From: JAEXOD01 sp963663265
GTDB taxonomy: Bacteria > Bacteroidota > Ignavibacteria > Ignavibacteriales > Melioribacteraceae
Direction of reading: 5' to 3'
Length of the DNA: 64,000 nt
NCBI GenBank assembly: GCA_963663265.2
Contig: CAXXXM010000002.1
Location: 1,240,001-1,304,000 of the forward strand
The position numbers and the translations under genes are program-made. The notes beneath the pieces are model-generated. The model made no database searches and was not told the DNA's origin. It saw nothing but the letters and a program-made list of their open reading frames with translations. Below are positions 53,655 to 63,003 of this stretch, in pieces (the stretch's first letter is position 1; each line of letters opens with the position of its first letter).

Positions 53655-54180
53655 ATTTAATGTAAATCATATTTTACGCTCTATCCATAGGGATTTAGGT
53701 TATTTTGTTGTTGGAATTACTTTGGTATATGCAATATCAGGAATTTTACTAAACCACCGCGGGAACTCAAATCCTGCGGCTGGTATTAAGATTACCAAAC
53801 AATATTTTCCACCCAACTTATCCAAAGAAGATTTAGAACTTAAGTGGTCGGCTAAAAAGACTAATCCCACACTTAATGCAGTAGTTGACGACAAAAAAGG
53901 TTATAAGTTATACTTTGAAGGAGGTACCGGTTTGTATAATAAAGGGGATGGCAAACTTAAAATAGAAATTGTTTACACTAAACCCTTTATAAACTTTATT
54001 AACCAACTTCATTACAACCAAAAAAAAGGCTGGACTTTTTTTGCTGATTTCTTTGCTGTATCATTATTATTTCTTGCTATTTCGGGTTTGGTTATTGTAA
54101 AAGGTAAAAACGGGTTTTGGAAACGGGGAATTTGGCTGGTATTGTTTGGAATTTTAATTGTTGTTATATTTAGTTTATAA
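53641..54180 (+). CDS. PepSY-associated membrane protein
   Basis: A 179-residue inner-membrane protein. Helix 1 (about 18-38, GYFVVGITLVYAISGILLNHRG) carries the PepSY_TM pattern with R-x-x-H-R-D-L-G and NHR. A periplasmic PepSY-like stretch follows (LYFEGGTGLYNKGDGKLKIE), then QLHYNQKKGWTFFADFFAVSLLFLAISGLVIVKG and a last helix. His residues at the membrane faces recall the haem or iron-reductase PepSY proteins beside TonB receptors. It is shorter than the usual four-helix forms. Overlaps the OB-fold gene. Confidence 0.82.
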   Translation: MKSNKFNVNHILRSIHRDLGYFVVGITLVYAISGILLNHRGNSNPAAGIKITKQYFPPNLSKEDLELKWSAKKTNPTLNAVVDDKKGYKLYFEGGTGLYNKGDGKLKIEIVYTKPFINFINQLHYNQKKGWTFFADFFAVSLLFLAISGLVIVKGKNGFWKRGIWLVLFGILIVVIFSL

Positions 54181-54194
54181 ATAAAAATTTTAAC

Positions 54195-54509
54195 GTGAAC
54201 AAATCGACCAAAATAATACCCGCTCCACTTAGCAAAAGACTTTTTGTTATAGCAATAATTTTGCATTTACTTCTTTTAAGTACTTTTAAAGATTTATTCC
54301 ATAATCACAAGTCAGAAATTGAATGCAGTTCGGATTGTCCCGTTTTTGTTCTTGAGCAAATACTTACATCTGCTATTGTTGTAGTATCAACTCTTTTATT
54401 AATAAGAACTTTTATTATTTATAATTACAGACCCAAAGTAACAAACTATTATTACAAGCCTAAATTAATACTACTTCCTCGCTCCCCTCCAATTATTTAT
54501 AATTATTAA
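54195..54509 (+). CDS. Small membrane protein with His/Cys loop
   Basis: A 104-residue protein with GTG start. Two hydrophobic helices (about 15-32 and 52-72) flank a loop with FHNHKSEIECSSDCPVF, an H-x-H plus C-x3-C arrangement suited to metal binding and similar in layout to DUF2946-like proteins near metal genes. The tail is rich in Tyr and Pro (YNYRPKVTNYYYKPK). It sits 14 bases after the PepSY gene and 42 before the second receptor. No firm family assignment. Confidence 0.65.
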   Translation: MNKSTKIIPAPLSKRLFVIAIILHLLLLSTFKDLFHNHKSEIECSSDCPVFVLEQILTSAIVVVSTLLLIRTFIIYNYRPKVTNYYYKPKLILLPRSPPIIYNY

Positions 54510-54551
54510 AAAATAATTTAAATAAATTTTAATCTAATTATTGGAGCATAT

Positions 54552-56912
54552 ATGAAAAGATTAAAAAAACATATATTATTATGCATAGCCATAATGAATA
54601 TTGTTTTTAATTTTTCTGATATTATTGTTGCAGAAACAAATTACTCAGAAATTTCCGGAATTGTATTATCAAGTGAAAACAAACCTATATTTAGGGCACA
54701 CGTTGCTATACCGGCAATAAATAGAGGAACTATAACCGATGAAAATGGTAAATTCACTATTTCGCATCTTCCAAATGGAAAACATCGCATAGTTATAAGT
54801 TACATTGGGTATCAAACAAATATTCAAGTAGTTGATTTAAAATCAAACGAAAACAATAAATTAAAAATTATTTTACAATCGGCACAAATCCAAACAGAAC
54901 CGGTTATAATAACCGGCAGCCCACATGCAGTAAATCCATTAGACACACCACAAGATATAAGTTCGCTTAGCGGACGTAATAAAATGAAATACGAAGCATC
55001 TTCAATTGGCAAAACCCTTGAAGAATTACCCGGCGTATATAATATTTCAGCAGGTTCTGTAGCCGGCAAACCAGTTATACATGGTCATACCGGTGAACGT
55101 GTTTTGATTTTAAGTGATGGAGTTGCTCAAGAATACCAGCAGTATGGTGAAAGACATTCTCCCACACTCGAATCATTCAATTACGATCGTATTGAAGTTA
55201 TCAAAGGTGCAGCAAGCTTACTGTATGGCTCGGATGCTATTGGTGGAGCCGTTAATTTAATTCCTCATCCACTACATTTTTCTTGCGATCGCTCTTTCAA
55301 TTTAAGCGGTAATTTTGCAAGTGCTTATCTTTCAAACAACAACGAGTATATGGCTGGATTAAAGCTATATAGTTCATTTGATAACTTTGCTATTAATGCA
55401 AGCCTTGTTAGAAGAAAAGCGGATAATTTTAATGCTCCGGATGTTGATAGTTACTCAAAAACGTTAAAACGCGGTGATCCTAAATTTACTGGTGAAATTC
55501 CAAATACCAACTTTGAACAATTTAGTTATAATGCCGGAGTTGGTTATTTAACTAACTTTGGAATTATTTCTGTTGACTATGATTATTTTTTAACCAAAAA
55601 TAATTTTTTACTTCCAACAGGCTTACCAATAGGATTGAGACTTGAAAACCAGATATTAAATTTAAAGACCAATATTCCTATTTCTAATTTTGTTATTAAA
55701 CCAAAATTTAGTTACCAACAGAACCACCGTCAAGCCACTCCGGCAGGAATGCCTTATTCAACTCTTCCTAACTCCGCTGCTGTTGACTTAAAATTAAACG
55801 TCTACACGGGCAGAATAGAAGTGGAGCATGTTGATTTGTTTGGTTTATCCGGTACTTTTGGAACAGAAATTAAGCATTACGACCATGATAATATTGGAAA
55901 AGTACCTCTTCAACCAACAGGATACTTTACTAATTATTCCCTGTTTATTTTTGAAGAATGGGTTGCTAATCGATTAACACTTAATTTTGGCGGGCGTTTT
56001 GATTATAGAGACCAATTGTTTTATGGCACTACTACAAACCCATTATTAACCAAAGATGATAGCAGAAATTATTCTAATTTTTCCGGTGCGTTAGGTGCAG
56101 CTTATAAAATAACCAACCAATTAACCATAACCGGGAATATTGGACGTGGCTTTAGAACTCCCAGCTTTTTTAACTTATATGTATATGGCGAGCATGGAGG
56201 CGTTTTTGCTTTCCAAATTGGAAACCCTGCGTTAAAAGATGAAACATCTTTAGATTTAAGCACTTCATTGCGTTTTAATAATAGTTTTATTAATGGAGCT
56301 GTAACTTTATTTCATAATATAGTTAACAATTATATTTATTTATATAGTGCCCCAGAACACCCACTAGCTCCTGCCGGGCAGGCATTTGTTTTTGCTCATG
56401 CACAAGCTGATGCGGCTCTTACCGGCTTTGAAGCAAATATAAACGTCTTACCTTTTAATTGGTTAGTTATTGATGGCACATTTTCAAGTATTTCAAGCAA
56501 GTTCACTTCCGGTGTTCACGAAGATGATGAATTACCATTAATGCCGCCAACAAAAGGAACAGTTGGAGTTAAATTTTTGATGCCAAGCTTTTCATTTTTC
56601 AACAACCCTTATTTTGGTGTAAACTCCAAATTTGTGCTTAGTAAAAATGCCGCAGGTATTTATGAACCTTTTGGACAGTTTGATGATGGAATTGGTCCAG
56701 ATATTCCTTTTGGCGTTTGTTCAACCGATAAATACTCTGTAATTGACCTTTCATTAGGTTTTGACATTTTATTTATTGCCAAACAAATTAATATTGATTT
56801 TCAAGTAACTAATCTTCTTGATAATGACTATCGTGATTTTCTTGATACTTACAAGGGATATGCTTTAGCACCCGGGAGAAGTTTCAACCTAAAACTTAAT
56901 ATAGCATTCTAA
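54552..56912 (+). CDS. TonB-dependent receptor 2
   Basis: A 786-residue outer-membrane receptor: signal peptide, CarboxypepD_reg-like domain (SEISGIVLSSENKPIFRAHV), plug (about 130-235, VLILSDGVAQEYQQYGERHSP and IEVIKGAASLLYGSDAIGGAV) and a barrel ending in LKLNIAF. FRTP and GNPALKDE take the place of FRAP/NPNL. The YGERHSP segment in the plug is reminiscent of zinc-type receptors such as ZnuD, but I would not call the ligand. It is the last gene of the locus, followed by a terminator. Confidence 0.9.
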   Translation: MKRLKKHILLCIAIMNIVFNFSDIIVAETNYSEISGIVLSSENKPIFRAHVAIPAINRGTITDENGKFTISHLPNGKHRIVISYIGYQTNIQVVDLKSNENNKLKIILQSAQIQTEPVIITGSPHAVNPLDTPQDISSLSGRNKMKYEASSIGKTLEELPGVYNISAGSVAGKPVIHGHTGERVLILSDGVAQEYQQYGERHSPTLESFNYDRIEVIKGAASLLYGSDAIGGAVNLIPHPLHFSCDRSFNLSGNFASAYLSNNNEYMAGLKLYSSFDNFAINASLVRRKADNFNAPDVDSYSKTLKRGDPKFTGEIPNTNFEQFSYNAGVGYLTNFGIISVDYDYFLTKNNFLLPTGLPIGLRLENQILNLKTNIPISNFVIKPKFSYQQNHRQATPAGMPYSTLPNSAAVDLKLNVYTGRIEVEHVDLFGLSGTFGTEIKHYDHDNIGKVPLQPTGYFTNYSLFIFEEWVANRLTLNFGGRFDYRDQLFYGTTTNPLLTKDDSRNYSNFSGALGAAYKITNQLTITGNIGRGFRTPSFFNLYVYGEHGGVFAFQIGNPALKDETSLDLSTSLRFNNSFINGAVTLFHNIVNNYIYLYSAPEHPLAPAGQAFVFAHAQADAALTGFEANINVLPFNWLVIDGTFSSISSKFTSGVHEDDELPLMPPTKGTVGVKFLMPSFSFFNNPYFGVNSKFVLSKNAAGIYEPFGQFDDGIGPDIPFGVCSTDKYSVIDLSLGFDILFIAKQINIDFQVTNLLDNDYRDFLDTYKGYALAPGRSFNLKLNIAF

Positions 56913-56917
56913 TCAAC

Positions 56918-56964
56918 ACGGCTATTTCTTAAGCCAATTAGGCTTTTGAGATAGCCGTTTTTTA
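56918..56964 (+). terminator. Rho-independent terminator after the TonB locus
   Basis: Outer arms ACGGCTAT and ATAGCCGT enclose an inner AAGCC-AATTA-GGCTT hairpin, and a T6 run follows. It ends the receptor transcript. Confidence 0.8.
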
Positions 56965-57104
56965 TTCTCCTTTTCCTCTCTACACTTACTTTTTACTTAT
57001 TATTAGCTATAACACGCTCTAAAAATCATCATTTATTTGGATATTTATTAGGACTGCCGTGTATTATTTTTAATTTGTTAATAAAAAGAACATTGTTAGT
57101 TAAT

Positions 57105-57716
57105 ATGCAGGCAAAAAAAGACATAATTCATAACGATATTATTGAAGCAGCAAAACATATTTTTTTAATAAAGGGTTTTGCTAAAACTTCAATGCGTGAT
57201 ATATCAAAAAAATCAAACGTCGGGTTGAGCAATATTTATAATTACTTTGAAAACAAAGATAAAATATTTACATACATTGTACAGCCTGTTGTTGATTATT
57301 TTGAAAAAACTCTTCAATCTCGGCATGGGCAAAATGGTGTAGATATTTTTGAAATGCGTTCCGAAGTTTATTTGAGGTATGTTATCGATGAATACTTGTC
57401 TTTAATTAATAGTCATTATGAATTACTTACTCTGCTTCTTTTTAATTCGCAAGGTTCATCGTTAGAAAATTTTAAAGAGTCTTATATAATACGCTCAACT
57501 TATTTAGTAAGAGAATATTTTAACATTATGCAAAATAAACACGCAGAATTAATTATAAAAGTTTCAGATTTTTCAATTCGTCTTCAAAGTTTTTGGATGT
57601 TTACGATGTTTGAAGAATTACTGAAACATAAATTAAACCCAGAGGAAACTGAACAAATTGTTCGTGAATACATGACTTTTGTTATAGCCGGCTGGAGAGA
57701 GCTTATAGAAATATAA
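57105..57716 (+). CDS. TetR-family regulator
   Basis: A 203-residue TetR repressor. The N-terminal helix-turn-helix reads IIEAAKHIFLIKGFAKTSMRDISKKSNVGLSNIYNYFENKDKIF. The C-terminal ligand domain is unassigned. ATG 57105 is used; an in-frame TTG ten codons earlier adds residues outside the family pattern. It precedes the methyltransferase and MMPL genes by about 50 bases on the same strand, so it probably represses that operon in response to a lipid or hydrophobic compound. Confidence 0.9.
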   Translation: MQAKKDIIHNDIIEAAKHIFLIKGFAKTSMRDISKKSNVGLSNIYNYFENKDKIFTYIVQPVVDYFEKTLQSRHGQNGVDIFEMRSEVYLRYVIDEYLSLINSHYELLTLLLFNSQGSSLENFKESYIIRSTYLVREYFNIMQNKHAELIIKVSDFSIRLQSFWMFTMFEELLKHKLNPEETEQIVREYMTFVIAGWRELIEI

Positions 57717-57767
57717 GCTCTTTTTTTTTGAACATTTCTGAATATCGTTCTTTATTAGGAAACAAAT

Positions 57768-58595
57768 ATGGAAAAAGAAATAGTAAAACTTAATGTTGTT
57801 GAGGAAACCTTATTTATTCCTCTTTATATGCGAGCAAAAGAAAGTGCACGTAAAAATGGAATCATTTTTGACGAAACTGCTTGTAAACTTATCAAACAAA
57901 TTGACTATGATTTTACAAAATTTGATTCTGCTCCAAAAAGCGAATTGGGTTGCGTTATAAGGTGTAGACATTTTGACCAAAAAGTACAAAGATTTATAAA
58001 CAAGTATAACAATTCTGTTGTAGTTAATATTGGATGCGGACTTGATGCAAGATACCAAAGAATAAAAGAAAAAGCCGATGCTGTTTTTTATGATTTAGAT
58101 TTACCTTCAGTTATTGCTCTTAGAGAAAAATTAATGCCACCGCAAGCACCTGCAAATATTACAATTTCTGCATCTTTTTTAGATACTAAATGGATGGATG
58201 AGCTAAAATCAAAGCATCCCAATTCTCCTTTCATTTTTATTATTGAAGGGGTGGTTATGTATTTTTATAAAGAACAAGTTGTTGCCTCGATAAAACAGAT
58301 AGCGGATAGATTTAAGAATTTCGAGCTACATTTTGATGTTGTTGGTCCCCTTTTAGTTAGAACCGGCATAAAACCGGACTCATTAAACGATAGTAGTGTT
58401 CAAATGAGATTTGGCATTTCAAATGGACATTTATTTGAAGAATGGATCCCTCAAATAAAACTAACAGATTCAATTTCTTATTTGGATATTGAGAAAAAGC
58501 GATGGGGAAAGTCCGGTTTTATCTTGCGTATGATTCCCGGATTTGCTCGAAAATTCAGTAGTATTTTAGGTTACACAACAATTGGGAATAATTAG
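57768..58595 (+). CDS. LCM/Ppm1-type SAM methyltransferase
   Basis: A 275-residue methyltransferase of the leucine carboxyl methyltransferase fold, often acting on small molecules in bacteria. VVNIGCGLDARYQR is the SAM-binding motif, VFYDLDLPSVI the acidic loop and FIFIIEGVVMYFYKEQV the family E-G-V-x-x-Y segment. The N-terminus (LYMRAKESARKNGIIFDETA) is typical. Two bases separate it from the MMPL exporter, so the modified product may be its cargo. Substrate unknown. Confidence 0.88.
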   Translation: MEKEIVKLNVVEETLFIPLYMRAKESARKNGIIFDETACKLIKQIDYDFTKFDSAPKSELGCVIRCRHFDQKVQRFINKYNNSVVVNIGCGLDARYQRIKEKADAVFYDLDLPSVIALREKLMPPQAPANITISASFLDTKWMDELKSKHPNSPFIFIIEGVVMYFYKEQVVASIKQIADRFKNFELHFDVVGPLLVRTGIKPDSLNDSSVQMRFGISNGHLFEEWIPQIKLTDSISYLDIEKKRWGKSGFILRMIPGFARKFSSILGYTTIGNN

Positions 58596-58597
58596 TT

Positions 58598-60955
58598 ATG
58601 AAAATTGAAAAAATAAATAATAAGTTTCGTTCTTTTGCCGAAAAGGTAATTAAATATCGATGGATTACTATAATAGCCTTTGCTATACTGTTGATTGTAT
58701 CTTTTATGGGAACAAAAAAGATAATAATAAAAACATCCTTTGACGATTATTTTGTTGAAGGCGACCCAATGTTATTAAAAACAAACGAATTTAAGTCGAT
58801 TTTTGGTAATGATTATTATGTTGCCGTATTAGTGAAAAACGATAATCTTTTTACTTCAAAAAACCTTGAATTAATAAGGGAATTGAGCAATGAATTATTA
58901 GACAGCCTTTCTTATGCAGAAAAAATCACTTCTTTAACCGATATTGAATTTATGGTTGGTTCGGAAGAAGGAGTAGCAATTGAACAAATAGTACCAGATG
59001 TTATCCCGGTTGATACTAAATCATTGTTAGAGATAAAAGACAAGGCATTTAGCAAACCAAACATTGCAAAAAAATTGGTATCAAAGGATGGCACAATGTC
59101 TTGGATTATGGTTAAATTACGCCCCTTCCCTCCAGAAACCGAATGGAAAAAGTATTCTACTATTGGACCGGATATGCTAACAGGCAAAGAAACAGAAAGC
59201 ATAATAAACAAATCTAAATATCGAGCTATAACACCCAATGCTGCCGGTATGCCTTTTATGAATTACGAGAAAGTACAATATTTAAAGGGAGAGATGGGAA
59301 GGTTAATGCTTATAGCTTGCATTTCGGCTATAATAATTATGATACTTATTACTCGCTCTTTAAGAGACGTTATTGCCCCTTTGTTTATTACCGTTTCCGG
59401 AATAATAATAGCCTTCGGTATTATTGGCTGGTCAAACCTTTTTATTGATATGTCAACTGCCACAATTGCTTTAATTTTAGCATTTGCGGTTTCAGTTGCA
59501 TATAATATTCACTTATACAACTATTTTAAAACTCGATTTTTACAAACAGGAAATAGAAAAGAATCTGCAATAGATACCTTGTCTGAAACAGGCTGGCCTA
59601 TATTATTTTCAGCTTTAACTACGTTGGCAGCAATGCTCTCTTTTCTTGCAATGGAAATTGTCCCCATGCGGGCTATGGGCATTAATTCAGCACTTTGTCT
59701 TTTATCTGTTTTATTAACTTCTATTTTTATTACTCCGATAATTTATTCTTTTGGTAAAAACACAATTATAAAAAAAGAATATAAAAAAAGTATCGAGGGG
59801 AAACTATCTAATAAGTTCGCAAGTCTTGGTAGTTGGGTTTTAGTTAAATGGAAACCCATTTTAATTATTGCCGGCTTGGTAACAATAATTGGAAGTATAG
59901 GGCTTTTCAAAATTGAGCCTGCATTTGATGTTGAACGTTCTATGGGTTGGAAAGTTCCTTATGCAAGTCGGTTTTTACAACTTTGTAAAACCGAACTTGG
60001 TTCAATGTATTCTTACGATTTGATGATTGTTTTACCAAACGTGGGAGATGCAAAGAATCCTGAAAACTTAAACAAATTAAACCAAATTGCAGAACTCGCT
60101 GAAAAATATAAACTTACAAAGCGTCATAATTCAATTCTTGATATTATAAAAGATCTTAATTGTACACTTAACAATAATAATCCTCAGTATTATTCAATCC
60201 CTAATAGTGCCGATATGGTTGCCCAATTATTATTGCTTTATGAAAATGCCGGAGGTACTGAATCCGAATACTGGATGGATTACGATTATAAGAGATTAAG
60301 GTTACAAATTGAAATTGGAGTATACAACTCAAACGAAGCAGAATCTGAAATGATGGATATTCAGGAAAAAGCAAGAACAATCTTCCCAAACGCTAAAGTA
60401 TCGGTAGTTGGAAATCTCCCTCAATTTACTGTTATGCAGCAATATATTGTAAAAGGTCAAATGTGGTCATTGCTTTTATCTGTGATTATTGTTGGAATTA
60501 TTTTAATGCTTGCTTTTGGAAATTGGAAACTCGGTTTAATAGGAATGATTCCAAACATTGCACCGGCTATTTTAGTTGGTGGTTTAATGGGCTGGTTTAA
60601 TTACCCTTTAGATATGATGACTGCCACATTAATTCCAATGATACTTGGCATTGCTGTTGACGATACTATCCATTTTATTAATCATGGACACTTAGAATAC
60701 GAGCGACAATCTAACTATAATTTAGCCGTAATAAAAACTTTTAGCATTGTTGGTACAGCAATTATAATGTCAACAATTATTATTTCTACTACATTTGCCG
60801 GTTTTACATTTTCGGATGCAATCCAAAATAGAAATTTTGGTATTCTTGCCATTTCGGGAATGCTTTCTGCATTATTAGCCGATTTGTTTATAACCCCCAT
60901 ACTATTCAAATATTTAAATGTCTTTGGAATAGAAAAACAACTAAATAAAAACTAA
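58598..60955 (+). CDS. MMPL/RND-family lipid exporter
   Basis: A 785-residue RND transporter with two repeats, each one helix, a periplasmic domain and five more helices. Helix 1 follows YRWITIIAFAILLIVSFMG. The proton-relay helix 4 region contains IALILAFAVSVAYNIHLYNY in the first half and IPMILGIAVDDTIHFINHGH in the second, where the D-D pair is conserved. The first half has S-Y-N in place of that pair. Members of the MMPL/HpnN group move lipids across the inner membrane. It lies between the methyltransferase and a LolA-like gene. Confidence 0.92.
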   Translation: MKIEKINNKFRSFAEKVIKYRWITIIAFAILLIVSFMGTKKIIIKTSFDDYFVEGDPMLLKTNEFKSIFGNDYYVAVLVKNDNLFTSKNLELIRELSNELLDSLSYAEKITSLTDIEFMVGSEEGVAIEQIVPDVIPVDTKSLLEIKDKAFSKPNIAKKLVSKDGTMSWIMVKLRPFPPETEWKKYSTIGPDMLTGKETESIINKSKYRAITPNAAGMPFMNYEKVQYLKGEMGRLMLIACISAIIIMILITRSLRDVIAPLFITVSGIIIAFGIIGWSNLFIDMSTATIALILAFAVSVAYNIHLYNYFKTRFLQTGNRKESAIDTLSETGWPILFSALTTLAAMLSFLAMEIVPMRAMGINSALCLLSVLLTSIFITPIIYSFGKNTIIKKEYKKSIEGKLSNKFASLGSWVLVKWKPILIIAGLVTIIGSIGLFKIEPAFDVERSMGWKVPYASRFLQLCKTELGSMYSYDLMIVLPNVGDAKNPENLNKLNQIAELAEKYKLTKRHNSILDIIKDLNCTLNNNNPQYYSIPNSADMVAQLLLLYENAGGTESEYWMDYDYKRLRLQIEIGVYNSNEAESEMMDIQEKARTIFPNAKVSVVGNLPQFTVMQQYIVKGQMWSLLLSVIIVGIILMLAFGNWKLGLIGMIPNIAPAILVGGLMGWFNYPLDMMTATLIPMILGIAVDDTIHFINHGHLEYERQSNYNLAVIKTFSIVGTAIIMSTIIISTTFAGFTFSDAIQNRNFGILAISGMLSALLADLFITPILFKYLNVFGIEKQLNKN

Positions 60956-60972
60956 CTAAAAGATTAATAATT

Positions 60973-61752
60973 ATGAAAACGAAAATTGGAATTATTCTAT
61001 CCTTCTTAATGCTTATTGCACTATCAACAAAAGCTCAAATTGCTAATGGACGAGAAATAATGCAACAAGTTAAAGACCGCCCCAATGGCGATACTCGATA
61101 TGCCGAGATGCAAATGATTTTAATAAAAAAGAATGGCTCACAACGAGAAAGAAAAATTGTTTCTTGGTCTATGGATGTTGGTAAAGATGAAAAAAAAATA
61201 ATGTTTTTTACTTATCCGGGTGATGTTAACGGTACAGGCTTTTTGACTTGGGATTACGATAAGATAGGTAAAGACGATGATAAATGGCTTTATCTACCGG
61301 CAATGAAAAAAACACGCCGTATAAGCGGCTCGTCTTCTAAAACTGATTATTTTATGGGTTCTGATTTTACTTATGATGACATGGGAAGCCGCAATGTTGA
61401 CGAAGATACTCACAAACTAATCAAAGAAGAAATACTTGACGGAAAAAAATGTTGGGTCGTTGAATCTTCTCCTATCGATAAACATGAAATTTATTCTCGT
61501 AAAATTAGCTGGATTAGGCAAGAATGTCTTTCTGTTGTTAAAGTTGAATATTTTGACAAATTAAACAAATTACATCGAACTCTTGTTGTTTCTGACATTA
61601 GAGTGGTGCAAGATTTTTGGACTAAACACAAAATGGAAATGACGGACGTTCAAACCGGACATAAAACTTTAATAATTATTAATAATCCTAAATATAACAT
61701 TAAAGTTGATTCGAAATTGTTCACCGTTGCCAAATTAGAAAAAGGGTTATAA
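60973..61752 (+). CDS. LolA-like outer-membrane lipoprotein-sorting protein
   Basis: A 259-residue periplasmic protein with a signal peptide (MKTKIGIILSFLMLIALSTKA). The conserved stretch RYAEMQMILIKKNGSQRERKIVSW, then LYLPAMKKTRRISGSSSKTDYFMGSDFTYDD is typical of the 250-residue LolA/DUF4292-like family that accompanies RND lipid exporters. The beta half-barrel would carry a hydrophobic cargo across the periplasm. It lies 17 bases after the exporter and two bases before the barrel gene. Confidence 0.88.
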   Translation: MKTKIGIILSFLMLIALSTKAQIANGREIMQQVKDRPNGDTRYAEMQMILIKKNGSQRERKIVSWSMDVGKDEKKIMFFTYPGDVNGTGFLTWDYDKIGKDDDKWLYLPAMKKTRRISGSSSKTDYFMGSDFTYDDMGSRNVDEDTHKLIKEEILDGKKCWVVESSPIDKHEIYSRKISWIRQECLSVVKVEYFDKLNKLHRTLVVSDIRVVQDFWTKHKMEMTDVQTGHKTLIIINNPKYNIKVDSKLFTVAKLEKGL

Positions 61753-61754
61753 GT

Positions 61755-62984
61755 ATGCTTCATTATAAATTATTAACCATCTTTTTCTTCTTAACAATAT
61801 CACTTCTTTTTGCACAAGACGAAGAAGAGATAGAAATTAGAACAAAAGGGTTTGTTGATACTTACCATGCTTTTAGAATAAAAACTCCTAATGATTGGTT
61901 ATCTTCGCGGACCAGAATTCGTGGCGAAATTGCTTTAAGCAGACAAAACGCCGGTCTGTTTATTTCTCTAAATAGTATTTATAATTCTATTTTGCCAGAT
62001 AAAACGGGTTTTGAGTTACGAGAAGCTTTTATGACTTATAGCAATGATGAATGGGAATTTAAAATTGGCAGGCAAATTATTATTTGGGGAATTGCTGATG
62101 CAGTTAGAATAACTGATATTGTTTCCCCAATGGATTATACAGAATTTTTAGCTCAAGATTATGATGATATCAGGGTTCCGGTTAATGCATTACGAACTAA
62201 ATATTCAAATTCATTTTTTAATTTAGAAGTCGTAATAATTCCGGTTTCAAATTACTTTGTATTACCAATCGATAAAAATAATCCATGGAATATTGCAAAC
62301 AATATAGCAGACGAATGCCTTTTTAATCTGGACAAAAAGCCCGAACAAAATTTAAAAAATTTAGAATTTGGTGGTCGAATTGCTTTTTATTTAAGTGGAA
62401 TTGATTTTTCCGTTTCTATACTTAGAACTTGGAATAAAATGCCTGTTTTTATAAAAGAAGTTTCTGAGGATGATTATTCAGTTCTTTTAACCGGCATACA
62501 CAAACGAATGACCATGTTAGGCGCTGATTTTTCATTTCCTATCGATAAGTTTGTAATACGTTGTGAAGTGGCTGAATATTTTAACGAAGTTCAAAGTCCC
62601 ATTTTTAACAAATTATCCCTTAATAGTTCAACAAACAGTTTAATTGGTATCGATTGGTATCCGGGTGATGACTGGAATTTAGGAATACAATACTCACACA
62701 AATATATTTCCGGTTCTCTTTCCGATGTAGATGATTATCGTAATACCGGAATGGGGACTGTCCGAATATCAAAAGACCTTTTTCGCAATACTTTAAGTAT
62801 TTCTTCGTTTGTTTATGTTGATGTTGCTCAAGGTGATATTTACAACAGATTAAGTGCAGATTATTCACTCAATGATCAAATACATTTGATTTTAGGCTAT
62901 GACCTTTTTTCCGGCTGTAATGGGATGTTTGCCATTTATAAAAACAATTCTGAATTATGGATTAAAGCAAAATATAATTTCTAA
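61755..62984 (+). CDS. Outer-membrane beta-barrel of the MMPL operon
   Basis: A 409-residue protein with signal peptide (MLHYKLLTIFFFLTISLLFAQ) and a barrel resembling DUF1302-type proteins that pair with MMPL and LolA-like genes: FVDTYHAFRIKTPNDWLSSRTRIRGEI, REAFMTYSNDEWEFKIGRQIIIWG and ADAVRITDIVSPMDYTEFL. It ends ELWIKAKYNF with terminal Phe. It probably forms the outer-membrane end of a lipid route from exporter through the LolA-like carrier. AAAGGG precedes the ATG. Confidence 0.78.
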   Translation: MLHYKLLTIFFFLTISLLFAQDEEEIEIRTKGFVDTYHAFRIKTPNDWLSSRTRIRGEIALSRQNAGLFISLNSIYNSILPDKTGFELREAFMTYSNDEWEFKIGRQIIIWGIADAVRITDIVSPMDYTEFLAQDYDDIRVPVNALRTKYSNSFFNLEVVIIPVSNYFVLPIDKNNPWNIANNIADECLFNLDKKPEQNLKNLEFGGRIAFYLSGIDFSVSILRTWNKMPVFIKEVSEDDYSVLLTGIHKRMTMLGADFSFPIDKFVIRCEVAEYFNEVQSPIFNKLSLNSSTNSLIGIDWYPGDDWNLGIQYSHKYISGSLSDVDDYRNTGMGTVRISKDLFRNTLSISSFVYVDVAQGDIYNRLSADYSLNDQIHLILGYDLFSGCNGMFAIYKNNSELWIKAKYNF

Positions 62985-63003
62985 CAAATATAGGAAATAT
63001 CAA

